A stretch of 64,000 bases of DNA from the NCBI GenBank assembly GCA_965279195.1, contig CBDIHP010000046.1, forward strand, positions 290,118-354,117, in the 5' to 3' direction. The notes under the pieces are model-generated. The model searched no databases. It was given only the letters and a program-made list of their open reading frames with translations, and was not told the origin of the DNA. The translations under genes and the position numbers were made by a program. The DNA comes from CBDIHP01 sp965279195. GTDB taxonomy: Bacteria > Planctomycetota > Planctomycetia > Isosphaerales > Isosphaeraceae. Below, in pieces: positions 53,246 through 61,632 of this stretch (position 1 is its first letter; every line of letters starts with the position of its first letter).

Positions 53246-54321
53246 CAGACGGCCCCCGACGTTTCATCGAGCCTCACGAAGGCCCCGCCGTTCTCGACCG
53301 AACGGGCGATTGCGACCAGCGCCTGGACGGCCGCGAGCCCGTCTTCGAGCGACGCCCCGGCCTGGGCCTGGCCTTCGAGGATCGCCGCTGCGAAGCCCTC
53401 GACCTGCCGCTTGTAGGTGTGTGCGTCGGCCCCGAGCGGCCTGGTGAACTGGCCGGAACGGGTCGAGAAGCACTCCACGTCGGCCGCTTTGTGATACCAG
53501 GGCAGGTGGACCCGGCCCTGGACGCTGCCGAGTTCCCCCTGGATCTGGAACCCCTCGGCGAAGTCCCCCCGGACCGGGATTGAGAGGTCGAGGTGCCCGA
53601 TGGCCCCGCTCTCGAACTCGACGGTCGAGAACCAGCAATAGGCCCCGAACTTCTCGACCAGCCTGGCCGACAGCCCGACGATCGGCCCGCCGAAGTAGCG
53701 GGCGGTGTCGACCAGGTGGCTGCCGTGGGTCATGAGGAAGTAACGACGCTTGTCGGCCTTCGGGTCTCCCGCCGGCCTGAGGGCCTTCTCGCTCGTGAAA
53801 GGGATCGGCTGGAGGTTGTCGGTCATGGTGTAGCGGTAGGTCGAATCCCAGTACCACGCCTTGAGGGAGAGCATCTGGCCCATCTCCTCGCGGACGAAGC
53901 GCTGCGCGAACGCGATCCCGGGATCGAACCGGCGGTTGTTCCCGACCTGGATCCGGACGCCCGCATACCGGGCGCGGTCGAGAAGGGCCTGGCAATCGCC
54001 GACGACGGTGCCGAGCGGTTTCTCCACGAGCACATGCTTGCCGGCGTCGATTGCCTTCAGGCATGCGGGGACGTGAAACTGGTCGGCCACGGCAATGAGG
54101 ACCGCCTCGACCTCGGGGTCGGCGAGCATCTCGACATCGCTCGCGTACACCTTCGCCGGCTGATGGATCGCGGCCATCCGCTCGCGGAGGTCGGCCGCGA
54201 CGTCGCAGATCGCGTACAGCTCCGCGTTCCTCGCCTTCTTGCACGCATCAAAATGGGCGAACTGCGCAATCGGCCCGCAGCCGAGGACGCCGATCCGGAG
54301 CTGTCGGGGGGCGGTGGACAT
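53245..54321 (-). CDS. Gfo/Idh/MocA-family oxidoreductase
   Basis: 358 residues: QLRIGVLGCGPIAQFAHFDA (Rossmann), AVLIAVADQFHVPACLKAID, HVLVEKPLGTVVGDCQALLD (EKP) and FLMTHGSHLVDTARYFGGPI (catalytic His region). No signal peptide. It is the first gene of the compact four-gene transcription unit running to 50919 and probably performs the oxidation step. A family B repeat separates it from the RuBisCO-like gene upstream. Confidence 0.92.
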   Translation of the reverse strand: MSTAPRQLRIGVLGCGPIAQFAHFDACKKARNAELYAICDVAADLRERMAAIHQPAKVYASDVEMLADPEVEAVLIAVADQFHVPACLKAIDAGKHVLVEKPLGTVVGDCQALLDRARYAGVRIQVGNNRRFDPGIAFAQRFVREEMGQMLSLKAWYWDSTYRYTMTDNLQPIPFTSEKALRPAGDPKADKRRYFLMTHGSHLVDTARYFGGPIVGLSARLVEKFGAYCWFSTVEFESGAIGHLDLSIPVRGDFAEGFQIQGELGSVQGRVHLPWYHKAADVECFSTRSGQFTRPLGADAHTYKRQVEGFAAAILEGQAQAGASLEDGLAAVQALVAIARSVENGGAFVRLDETSGAV

Positions 54322-54353
54322 AAAATGCTAGGTCTTTCCGGTACCGTACGCCG

Positions 54354-54540
54354 AAGCGCTGGGCGCAGGTCTCCAGACCCCGCCCCAACGTCCGCCACGA
54401 GGAACCACCCAATCGGGTCTCCCGACCCATCCGGGACCACCACGATGACGGGGCCTTTGATTTTCGGGCCTCGAGACCCTCGCCCGCGGTTCTGATCTCA
54501 GGGTAGGGGCGGGGTCTGGAGACCCTCGCCCGGCGCGAGG
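54354..54540. repeat. Palindromic intergenic repeat, family B
   Basis: Opens GCGCTGGGCGCAGGTCTCCA and closes GGTCTGGAGACCCTCGCCCG, with inner GGGTCTCCCGACCC. It fills the gap between the RuBisCO-like gene and the four-gene operon. Related to the copies at 23776 and 39607. Confidence 0.8.
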
Positions 54541-54563
54541 ACGCATCCACCGCACCCCAGGTG

Positions 54564-55994
54564 TTACTTCACCTGATCCGGATACCGCTGCCGGAGCGAT
54601 TCGAGCAGGGCGTTCTTCTTCTCGCGAGTGGCGAGGGCGACAAGCTCGCCGAGGTGCTGCTCCATGCCGACGTCCTGAAGCGCACGGGAGCGGTAGACCT
54701 CGATGGCCTCGGCCAGGGCTTCGAGGCCCAGCTTCGGATCGGCCTCGCCCTTGGAGTTCTTGATCGAGTTGATCGCCGAGCCGGCCAGGAACAGGATGTT
54801 CGGGGTCAGCCCGCGCTTCTCGGCATCGATCATGTTCAGGATCAGGTTGCCCTGGTCGAGGGCACCGGCCCGGGTGATCATCGTCGGGTTCAGGCCGGCG
54901 ACGGGCATGGTGAGGACGTGCTCGGAGGCTTCCCACTCCGCCCCATAGGGCCGGATCATCGCCGTGCCGGGCCGGACGGGGCCGGTCTGGCGGAAGTCGA
55001 TGCCGTCGAGCCGGGCGAGGAAGTCCATGACCTCGCGGAAGATCCCGCGATTGGTCCGGGACCCAATCCCCGCGTTGTGCCCGTAGATCGCCGGCGGATT
55101 CGAGTGATTCCGGGTCGCCTCGCGGACCATCCGGGTCACGCCGCCGGCGTAGGACTCGCTGAACATCACGCCCGATGCGCCGGCTTCGAGGCAGGCGTGG
55201 ACGGTGTCGAGGATCTCGTTCGGGGCGCCCGAGACGTGGGGCGAGTAGACCAGCCCGAGCCCCTCGCGCTGGGACTTCGTCCGCTCGATCGCCGCGACGG
55301 CCTTGCGGGTCCGCTCGGCGACGGGGGAGTAGTCGAGGTTCGGGTAGAGGTCCTCGTCCTCCTTGATGAACATGAGCAGCTTGCTGCCGGCGAGGTCGCC
55401 GACGAGCCGCTCGACGTCATCGGGGGTGATCCCGGCGGTGGGCTTGAGGATTGTCCCGAATGCGGGCTGGTCGGCGGCAAAGCCCGTCTTCGCGCGGAGT
55501 TTGTGCGGCCCGTAGGCGGGGCCGGGGAAGGTCTTCAGCACCTTCTCGGGGATCTGGAGCGAGACCAGGCGGGAGTCGAGGTTCTCGTAGAAGTCGAAGA
55601 TGATCGCGCCGGCGGCCGTGTGCAGGATGTCGCAGGACGTGAGATGCCCGTCCGGCTGGAGCATCATCTTGAGCGGGAAGGCGACGTGCAGCAGGCCGAT
55701 CTTGCCCGAGGCGTCGAAGGCGTCGGTGCCGGCGGCGATGGCGGAGCAGGCTTCGAGCAGCGAGCCCTTGGGCGGGTTCTTGATGCCGCTGGTCGCGTGG
55801 TAGCTGATCTCGGAGACGGCCTTGGCGAGGGTCGTGGTCCGGAAGGCGAAGAAGTAGGTGGCGACGATGTGGTCGTCCATCCTCGGGGCCGGCTTCTCGG
55901 CCAGGCGCTTCGTCACGATGTCCCGGAGCAGGATCTCCCGGGCCTCCGTGTCGTACCAGAGGGCGTCCAGCGTCGTCGTTTCCAGGGCGGTCAT
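54564..55994 (-). CDS. RuBisCO-like protein (form IV type)
   Basis: 476 residues, as long as a large subunit. An N-terminal alpha/beta domain (IVATYFFAFRTTTLAKAVSE) is followed by the barrel: FGTILKPTAGITPDDVERLV matches the active-site Lys175 strand, and LLMFIKEDEDLYP keeps the carbamylated Lys and its Asp-Glu metal ligands (KxDE). The loop-6 segment PGTAMIRPYGAEW lacks the GxxGK Lys of true RuBisCO, so CO2 fixation is unlikely. YGHNAGIGSRTN replaces the standard His strand. Members of this class act on other enol substrates, for example in methionine salvage or apionate breakdown. Next to sugar enzymes it probably serves a carbohydrate pathway. Confidence 0.92.
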   Translation of the reverse strand: MTALETTTLDALWYDTEAREILLRDIVTKRLAEKPAPRMDDHIVATYFFAFRTTTLAKAVSEISYHATSGIKNPPKGSLLEACSAIAAGTDAFDASGKIGLLHVAFPLKMMLQPDGHLTSCDILHTAAGAIIFDFYENLDSRLVSLQIPEKVLKTFPGPAYGPHKLRAKTGFAADQPAFGTILKPTAGITPDDVERLVGDLAGSKLLMFIKEDEDLYPNLDYSPVAERTRKAVAAIERTKSQREGLGLVYSPHVSGAPNEILDTVHACLEAGASGVMFSESYAGGVTRMVREATRNHSNPPAIYGHNAGIGSRTNRGIFREVMDFLARLDGIDFRQTGPVRPGTAMIRPYGAEWEASEHVLTMPVAGLNPTMITRAGALDQGNLILNMIDAEKRGLTPNILFLAGSAINSIKNSKGEADPKLGLEALAEAIEVYRSRALQDVGMEQHLGELVALATREKKNALLESLRQRYPDQVK

Positions 55995-56246
55995 GGTCGT
56001 TTGGGCTCCAGCTCTCGTCTCGTTGGCGGGACAGGGATCGGCGTCCCGGCCTCGCGTGCGAGGCTCAGGATACCGCCCGGCCCGCCGGTTTGCACGCCCC
56101 GCCCCGCGCGGCCCCGGGACGGATCGACGGATGCGTCACCCACCGGGATCTCGTCGCGTTTTCCCGGCCTCCTGGATTGACCGGAATTCCGTTCACGATA
56201 TGATAAGGCCCTGCGACATCCGGGAGATCTCCCACCAATAAGGGAT

Positions 56247-56301
56247 GCCAATTGCATTTTGGGGATGGCAGTTGGCGTCCACCCTCCCCCTCGGGTACAC
56301 T
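56247..56301 (+). promoter_or_regulatory. Promoter and operator of the XRE gene
   Basis: An inverted repeat GCCAATTGC (56247-56255) and GCAGTTGGC (56268-56276), 8 of 9 paired, overlaps a -35 TTGGCG (56272-56277). An 18-base spacer leads to -10 TACACT (56296-56301). The ATG is 7 bases after the -10, so the transcript probably begins at or next to the start codon. The repeat may bind the regulator itself. Confidence 0.55.
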
Positions 56302-56307
56302 CCCTCC

Positions 56308-56745
56308 ATGAGACTCGACGAAAAGCTCCACAAACGGATGCAGGCCCTGGGGCTGAACGGGCAGAAGCTCGCGCGGCTGTCTCAGGTGAGCGACTCCGAA
56401 ATCTCCCGGATCCTCACGGGCAAGTCGCTGCCCGGTCTCGAAAACGCGTTTAAGCTGGCGAAAGCCGTCGGCGTCTCGCTCGACTACCTCGCCGACGACA
56501 CGCTCGAAGCCGACCCAGCCCGGGCCACCGAGGCCGGATCCGAGCAGGAGAAGGCGCTCGTCAAGGTCGCCAACGACATCGGCCTGGGCCAGGCGATGAT
56601 GGTCCTGGAAAACGTCCGGATCGTCGGCTACGAGGTCGCCATGCGACGGCTCCTCGAAGCCCGCCCGATCATCGAGCCCGTCGACAATTCGCGCGGGAGC
56701 ACCGCATCCCAGTCCACCCCGGCCAGCGGTCGCGCGACGGCCTGA
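56308..56745 (+). CDS. XRE-family transcriptional regulator
   Basis: 145 residues from ATG 56308; a longer frame from 56245 would run through the promoter and is rejected. Residues 5-65 are an HTH_XRE domain: LHKRMQALGLNGQKLARLSQ, VSDSEISRILTGKSLPGLEN, AFKLAKAVGVSLDYLADD. The rest is a helical region (GQAMMVLENVRIVGYEVAMR) with a disordered Ser/Thr tail. Probably an autoregulator. There is no toxin partner next to it. A bidirectional terminator follows. Confidence 0.88.
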   Translation: MRLDEKLHKRMQALGLNGQKLARLSQVSDSEISRILTGKSLPGLENAFKLAKAVGVSLDYLADDTLEADPARATEAGSEQEKALVKVANDIGLGQAMMVLENVRIVGYEVAMRRLLEARPIIEPVDNSRGSTASQSTPASGRATA

Positions 56746-56785
56746 TCTGACGTGGGCACGTCCTTGTCCTTGCGTAAAATAGGAA

Positions 56786-56819
56786 GAGCCTCGCGGGTCC
56801 GATGGGACACGCGAGGCTC
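56786..56819. terminator. Bidirectional terminator between XRE gene and rpoN
   Basis: GAGCCTCGCG (56786-56795) pairs perfectly with CGCGAGGCTC (56810-56819), extended by GTCC/GGAC around a GATG loop. On the minus strand it is followed by TTCCTATTTTA, a usable T tract for rpoN; on the plus strand by GTTTCGTTCG, weaker. It sits between convergent genes. Confidence 0.72.
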
Positions 56820-56927
56820 GTTTCGTTCGTTCGGGTGCGAGGCAACCTCGGCCCACGCTTCCATCAGATGACCAGCCCGAGTTGGTGCGGAGGCCGCGAG
56901 GGCGCGGCCACCACACCCTACCTGGCG

Positions 56928-58349
56928 TCAGAACTGCTTCCGCTGACGGCTGGAGGGGATCCGCAGGGCCTTGCGGTACTTGGTGACCGTCCGGCGTGCG
57001 ACGGGGAGGCCGCTCTGGCCGAGGTGCTCGACGATCTCCTCGTCGGACAGGGGGTTCTCCTTGTCCTCCTTGGCGATGATCTCCAGCAGTTTCTGCTTGA
57101 TCGTGTCCCACGCGACCTCTTCGCCGTCGGCCGTGGTGGTGCCGCCGCCGAAGAATCGCTTGAGGGCGAAGATCCCGCGCGGGGTTTGCACCCACTTGTC
57201 GTCGACCGCCCGGCTGACCGTGGTCACGTGGACGTGCACGCGGTCGGCGATCTGCTGCATCTTCAAGGGCTCGATCGACTCGGGGCCCTTGTCGAGGAAG
57301 TCCTTCTGGTGCTCGATGATCGCCCTGGCGACCTTGAGCAGGGTGCTCCGGCGCTGCTCGATCGACTCGATCAGCCACTTGGCCGACATCAGCTTCTTCT
57401 GGATGAACTCCCGGGTGACCGGGTCGGCCGACTTGTTCTTGAGCATCCGCTGGTAGTGCGCGGAGATCTTGAGCTGCGGCGTGTGGTCGTCGGCGAGGCG
57501 TACGGTGTACTCGCCGTGATCGTCGGGTTCGACGATCAGGTCGGGCACTACGAACTGGTTGTTCTGCGACTCGTACCGCTCGCCGGGCCGGGGATTCAGA
57601 CGGCGGAGCTGCTCGATGGCTTCCTTGATCTCGTCGAGAGAGATCCCCGTCTTCTTCTCAATCTGAGGCAGGCGATTCTGCTGGATGTCCTCAAGGTGGT
57701 TGGAAATCAACACCTGTAAGACATCGCGATAGGGGACCTCGGGGGTGAGCTGAAGGAGCAGGCACTCGCGGAGGTTGCGTGCCCCGACGCCGGGCGGGTC
57801 GAGCATCTGGACGACTTCGAGGGCCTCCTCGGCCTCGGCGAGATTGGCCTCGCCGCCATAGTCGCGGACGACGTCGTGCAGGTCGAGCCGGAAGAACCCG
57901 TTCTCGTCGAGGTTGTGGATGATGTACTCGGCCAGGGCCCGGACGTTGGCCGAGCAGTCCATGTAGCCGAGCTGGTGGGCCAGGTCGTCGTGGAGCGACT
58001 CGGGCCGCGACGCCATGTTCTGCATGGCATCATGCTTGCGGTCGGCCTCTTCGGAGAGGGCGGCGCGGCTGAGGCGGTGGGTCTCGCCGTAGGAGTCCCA
58101 GTCGTCCGGGCCCTCGAACTCGGGCGGGGTGGCGTCGGCCTCGCTGGCGGCGGCGGTCGGCTCGGCGTCGGCCTCGGAGGGGAGCGACTCGCGCAGATCC
58201 ACGAGGAGCGGATTCTCGATCAGCTCCTGGTCGATGCGTTCCTGCAGCGCCATGAGGGGCAACTGAAGGATCTCCATCGACTGGATCATGCGGGGCGCCA
58301 TGCGCATCCGCATATCGGTGCGCATCTGCTGTGAGGTGTCGAGACGCAT
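56928..58349 (-). CDS. rpoN: RNA polymerase sigma-54 factor
   Basis: 473 residues. Region I is the Gln/Met-rich RMRMAPRMIQSMEILQLPLM, followed by an acidic region II (PSEADAEPTAAASEADATPP), the core-binding domain (GARNLRECLLLQL), the HTH region (HVHVTTVSRAVDDKWVQTPR) and the C-terminal RpoN box (ARRTVTKYRKALRIPSSRQR). It directs transcription from -24/-12 promoters with enhancer-binding activators. I found no convincing -24/-12 site in the window. Confidence 0.96.
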   Translation of the reverse strand: MRLDTSQQMRTDMRMRMAPRMIQSMEILQLPLMALQERIDQELIENPLLVDLRESLPSEADAEPTAAASEADATPPEFEGPDDWDSYGETHRLSRAALSEEADRKHDAMQNMASRPESLHDDLAHQLGYMDCSANVRALAEYIIHNLDENGFFRLDLHDVVRDYGGEANLAEAEEALEVVQMLDPPGVGARNLRECLLLQLTPEVPYRDVLQVLISNHLEDIQQNRLPQIEKKTGISLDEIKEAIEQLRRLNPRPGERYESQNNQFVVPDLIVEPDDHGEYTVRLADDHTPQLKISAHYQRMLKNKSADPVTREFIQKKLMSAKWLIESIEQRRSTLLKVARAIIEHQKDFLDKGPESIEPLKMQQIADRVHVHVTTVSRAVDDKWVQTPRGIFALKRFFGGGTTTADGEEVAWDTIKQKLLEIIAKEDKENPLSDEEIVEHLGQSGLPVARRTVTKYRKALRIPSSRQRKQF

Positions 58350-58593
58350 GGTCCTGTTTCCGCCACGGAAAAGGGGGAGAGCCGATTCAGCTACAGCCGA
58401 GTCACCTTGCTTCGTGATCCCCCGGCCGGGCTCGATTCGTCCGAGCCGGGCCGCTCAACGGTTGCACCGTCGCGAGAACCGGGCGATCACCTGAGCAAGT
58501 GGCATGCCAAACGAAGGAATTGAAATTCGCGAGACATGGGGATGGGGGCGGAGAGGGCTCACGCCCTAATCGTAGCACACGCCGGGGGGCGGA

Positions 58594-59211
58594 TCAGAGC
58601 TTCTGGCGCCCCTGGAACGCGTCGGCGAGCATCTCCTTGTTGGCGAATTCGAGGACCGAGCCGGAGGCCAGTCCGCGGGCCAGGCGGGTGATCGGGATGC
58701 CCGAATCCGCCAGGCGGTTTGCGACGAGCAGGGCCGTTCCGTCGCCCTCCATCGTGGGGTTGGTCGCCATGATGATCTCGCGGACCGTCCCCGACTCCAC
58801 TCGGGCCGCCAGCGCGTCGACCGTCAGTTGCTCCGGCCCCACCCCTTGCAGGGGGGCGAGCCGGCCGAGGAGGACGTGGTAGACCCCCTGGAACGACCCG
58901 GCGCGTTCGAGCGCCAGCAGGTCGCGTGACTGCTCGACGACGCAGATCAGCCCCTGGTCGCGGCGAGGCTCGCGGCAGATCGCGCAGAGGTCCTCGTCCG
59001 ACTCGGTGAGGTGGTAGCAGACCTTGCAGTACTTGACGCGTTCCTTGACGTCGCGGATCGCCTCGGCGAGGACGAGCGCCTCTTCCGGCGGCGACTTGAG
59101 GATGTGATAGGCGAGCCGCTCGGCCGACTTGGCCCCGACGCCCGGGAGCCGCCCGAAGGCGGCGATCAGGCGATCGACGGCGCCCGAGGTCGTGGAGGTC
59201 CGCGGTGCCAT
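58594..59211 (-). CDS. recR: Recombination protein RecR
   Basis: 205 residues. RLPGVGAKSAERLAYHIL (HhH), a zinc finger (CKVCYHLTESDEDLCAIC), and a Toprim domain (ICVVEQSRDLLALERAGSFQ, EIIMATNPTMEGDGTALLVA). It acts with RecO/RecF at gaps in replicating DNA. It follows ybaB by 3 bases and completes the dnaX-ybaB-recR order found in many bacteria. Confidence 0.96.
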   Translation of the reverse strand: MAPRTSTTSGAVDRLIAAFGRLPGVGAKSAERLAYHILKSPPEEALVLAEAIRDVKERVKYCKVCYHLTESDEDLCAICREPRRDQGLICVVEQSRDLLALERAGSFQGVYHVLLGRLAPLQGVGPEQLTVDALAARVESGTVREIIMATNPTMEGDGTALLVANRLADSGIPITRLARGLASGSVLEFANKEMLADAFQGRQKL

Positions 59212-59214
59212 GAT

Positions 59215-59559
59215 TCAGGCTCCGGGTCCGCCGAACATGCCGCCGAGGCCGGGGATCGGGAGCCCCCCCGCGAGCCCGGAGATCGACTGCGCCGCGGCCT
59301 CCCGGGCCTTGGTCAACGCCTGGTTGACGGCGGCCGTGACCAGGTCCTCCAGCAGCTCGGCGTCGTCGGAGAGCAGCTCGGGGCTGATCTTCACCGACAG
59401 CACTTCCATACGGCCGTTCGCCTGGACCGTGACGGAACCGCCGCCGGCCGTCCCCTCGACGACGAGCTTGCCGAGCGCCTCGGTGGCGCGCTCGACGTTC
59501 TCGCGGATCTTGCCCGCGTTCCGCATCAGATCGGCGAGATTGCTCAGATTATTGAACAC
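59215..59559 (-). CDS. ybaB: YbaB/EbfC nucleoid-associated protein
   Basis: 114 residues, NLADLMRNAGKIRENVERAT, VEGTAGGGSVTVQANGRMEV and DDAELLEDLVTAAVNQALTK, with a Gly-rich tail (GGLPIPGLGGMFGGPGA). Small dimeric DNA-binding protein. It stands between dnaX (68-base gap) and recR (3-base gap), the conserved position, so it is co-transcribed with them. Confidence 0.95.
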   Translation of the reverse strand: MFNNLSNLADLMRNAGKIRENVERATEALGKLVVEGTAGGGSVTVQANGRMEVLSVKISPELLSDDAELLEDLVTAAVNQALTKAREAAAQSISGLAGGLPIPGLGGMFGGPGA

Positions 59560-59626
59560 GACGGATTCGATCCCCGGGCCAGAGAGAGTGGCGGGTTCTC
59601 CCGCCGGGGCGACCCGGTCTCCCGGA

Positions 59627-61375
59627 TCAACCCGGCGGCGTGTCGTCTTCGGCCTCGACGTGGACGAGTCGGGCCTCGAAATCCTTCAGGAGCTTGCTGA
59701 CGATCGGCTCCTCGCTCAGGCCCTCGTCGCGCATCGCCGTGGCGATCGCGCGGCCGGGGGTCGGCCGAGGCTCCTCAGCGCGTTCGAAGCGGATCGTAAC
59801 GGCGCGGTCGAGCCATCGCCTCAGTTCCGCCTCCACCCGGGCCCTCGGGTCGGGCCCTTCGAGCGTGTCGGCGACCCAATTGTATCCCGCGTCGACCCCG
59901 ATGACCAGCTCGTTTGGCCCAAAAATTGCAAGTGGCTTAACTCGCGCCAGCTTACTTGCGAGGTCCTGGGGCAACTTCGATACCCAGGACTTCCAGCTCC
60001 CGGCAATCCATTCTAGGTCCCACTGCCCGGTTTGTCCGGGATTTTTCGGCGAAATCGGCCCATCTGCGTTCATGGATGCAGGGACGGGCCTTGCATCGAC
60101 GACCGCCGGCCCCTGTGCCGCGGCCGGGGCAACGGGTGCCGAAGGGGGTGGCACCTGTTCAGGTGCCGTCAGCTTTTTTTTTTCGAGGGCCTGGACGGGG
60201 CCCCCCGACTCCAGCGCGGAGAGTCGGCCGATCAGGTCGGACATCTCCGAGAGATTCTCCAGCCGGGCGACCCGCGCCAGGGCCAGCTCGACCAGCAATC
60301 GGCCGTGGGGGCTGCCCCGGAGCCGCATCCGCGTCTCGGCGAAGATCTGCTGCGCGGCCAGGATTGTGTCGAGGTCCCAGGCGGAGGCGATCCCCTGGAG
60401 ACGGGGCTTCTGCTTGGGGCTAGTGGCGAGCAGGCCCACGTCGGCCCCGGCCGAGACGACCATCACGTCGCGCAGGAACTCGATTCCGCCGTCGAGCAGG
60501 TCCGCCGGCTGGACCCCCTGCGAGGCCGCCTGCTCGACGATCCGGAGGGCGGCGGCCGTGTCGCGGCGGGAAAGCACCTCGAGCAGGTCGAGCGTCCGGT
60601 CGTCGCTGGCGATGCCGAGGAGCTGCTGCACGACCTCGATGGTCAGCCGCTCCGAGCCGAATGAGAGGACCTGTTCGAGCAGCGACTGTGAGTCGCGCAT
60701 CGAGCCCGAGGCGCGTCGGGCGATGACGGCGAGGGCGTCGATGTCGGCCGCGACCTTCTCGCTCTCGCAGATGCCGGCGAGGGTGGAGACGATCTGCTCG
60801 GGGGTGATCCCGGCGAAGTCGTACCGCTGGCAACGCGAGAGGACCGTGATCGGGATCTTGTTCGGCTCGGTCGTTGCGAAGAAGAACTTGACGTGCTCGG
60901 GGGGCTCTTCGAGCGTCTTCAACAGGGCGTTGAACGCGCTCGTGGAGAGCATGTGGACTTCGTCGATGTAGTAGATCTTGTAGCGGGCCCGGCTGGGGCG
61001 GAGGCCGGCGTTCTGGCGGAGTTCGCGGACGGCCTCGACGCCGTTGTTGCTGGCACCGTCGATCTCGATCACGTCAACATCCTGGCCGGCGGCGATCGCC
61101 TGGCAGATGTCGCAGGTGCCATCGGGCTGGTCGGTCGGCCCCTTGGCGCAGTTCAGGCACTTGGCGAAGATCCGCGCGATCGACGTCTTGCCGACCCCGC
61201 GGGTGCCGCTGAAGAGGTACGCGTGGGTGACGCGGTTCAGGCGGATCGCGTTGCGGAGCGCCTGGACGACGTGATCCTGGCCGACGACCTCTTCGAACCG
61301 CTGGGGGCGGTAGCGTCGGGCGACGACGGTGTAGGCGCCACCGGCCGAGGCCCCGGCGCGATTCGCGGGGTCCAT
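59627..61375 (-). CDS. dnaX: DNA polymerase III subunit tau (and gamma by recoding)
   Basis: 582 residues from ATG 61375; the frame extends to 61555 but that part overlaps the SRP RNA gene and is not protein. AAA+ clamp-loader motifs: RRYRPQRFEEVVGQDHVVQA, LFSGTRGVGKTSIARIFAKC (P-loop), a zinc finger (CLNCAKGPTDQPDGTCDIC), YIDEVHMLSTSAFNALLKTL and FFFATTEPNKIPITVLSRCQ. Near codon 397, ALEKKKLTAPEQ is written with an A10 run and followed by a hairpin (60150-60184), so a shorter gamma form of about 400 residues is expected. The C-terminal part is the tau tail. Confidence 0.96.
   Translation of the reverse strand: MDPANRAGASAGGAYTVVARRYRPQRFEEVVGQDHVVQALRNAIRLNRVTHAYLFSGTRGVGKTSIARIFAKCLNCAKGPTDQPDGTCDICQAIAAGQDVDVIEIDGASNNGVEAVRELRQNAGLRPSRARYKIYYIDEVHMLSTSAFNALLKTLEEPPEHVKFFFATTEPNKIPITVLSRCQRYDFAGITPEQIVSTLAGICESEKVAADIDALAVIARRASGSMRDSQSLLEQVLSFGSERLTIEVVQQLLGIASDDRTLDLLEVLSRRDTAAALRIVEQAASQGVQPADLLDGGIEFLRDVMVVSAGADVGLLATSPKQKPRLQGIASAWDLDTILAAQQIFAETRMRLRGSPHGRLLVELALARVARLENLSEMSDLIGRLSALESGGPVQALEKKKLTAPEQVPPPSAPVAPAAAQGPAVVDARPVPASMNADGPISPKNPGQTGQWDLEWIAGSWKSWVSKLPQDLASKLARVKPLAIFGPNELVIGVDAGYNWVADTLEGPDPRARVEAELRRWLDRAVTIRFERAEEPRPTPGRAIATAMRDEGLSEEPIVSKLLKDFEARLVHVEAEDDTPPG
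60150..60184 (-). promoter_or_regulatory. Frameshift/slippage signal within dnaX
   Basis: On the minus strand GAAAAAAAAAAG (60184-60173) is followed after a 5-base spacer (CTGAC) by GGCACCTGAACAGGTGCC (60167-60150), a perfect stem with a tiny loop. A -1 shift reads K-A-D-G-T then TGA (60161-60159) inside the stem; a +1 shift reads S then TGA. This matches the known dnaX arrangement in other bacteria: ribosomal -1 frameshifting in E. coli, transcript slippage on an A run in Thermus. Confidence 0.85.
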
Positions 61376-61533
61376 GGGCGAGGATGGGGTCCCTGGGAGT
61401 CGGGACAATTGGCACGCTCCATCGGGCCTGGGTGTCGTCGGGCACGCGACGCGGAGCGAGAGGGGCGAGTCGGGCGGGTGTGCGTCGAGCCTGACCGAGT
61501 TGGAGAAACGCCCCGGGAAGGGGCCTGACTGAA

Positions 61534-61632
61534 CCGGGGAGGTTCTCCCGGACACATGAAGGCGATGCTTATGGCTGCTGGGTTCCCCCCCTGACCAGGT
61601 TCACAAGCCCCCATTGCCCGGGTCCCCCCCGG
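61534..61632 (-). ncRNA. ffs: Signal recognition particle RNA, small bacterial type
   Basis: The minus strand carries the apical SRP domain: GTGAACCTGGTCAGG, a GGG stem, the GGAA tetraloop, CCC, then AGCAGCCATAAGC. These are the Ffh-binding residues of 4.5S RNA (GUCAGG..GGAA..AGCAGCC). Outer helix: CCGGGGGGG (61632) with CCTCCCCGG (61534), plus CCCGGG with CCGGG inside. At about 99 nt it fits the 4.5S-type class. The exact ends are estimated from the pairing. It lies directly upstream of dnaX, a common location. Confidence 0.88.

Noticed and set aside
54564..55994. A genuine CO2-fixing RuBisCO large subunit
   Set aside because: The loop-6 GxxGK is absent and other active-site strands differ; no phosphoribulokinase or small subunit is present.
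56245..56307. A longer N-terminus for the XRE protein
   Set aside because: These codons are the promoter and operator; the HTH starts right after ATG 56308.
61376..61555. An upstream extension of dnaX
   Set aside because: It overlaps the SRP RNA gene and lacks DnaX similarity before residue MDPANRAG.
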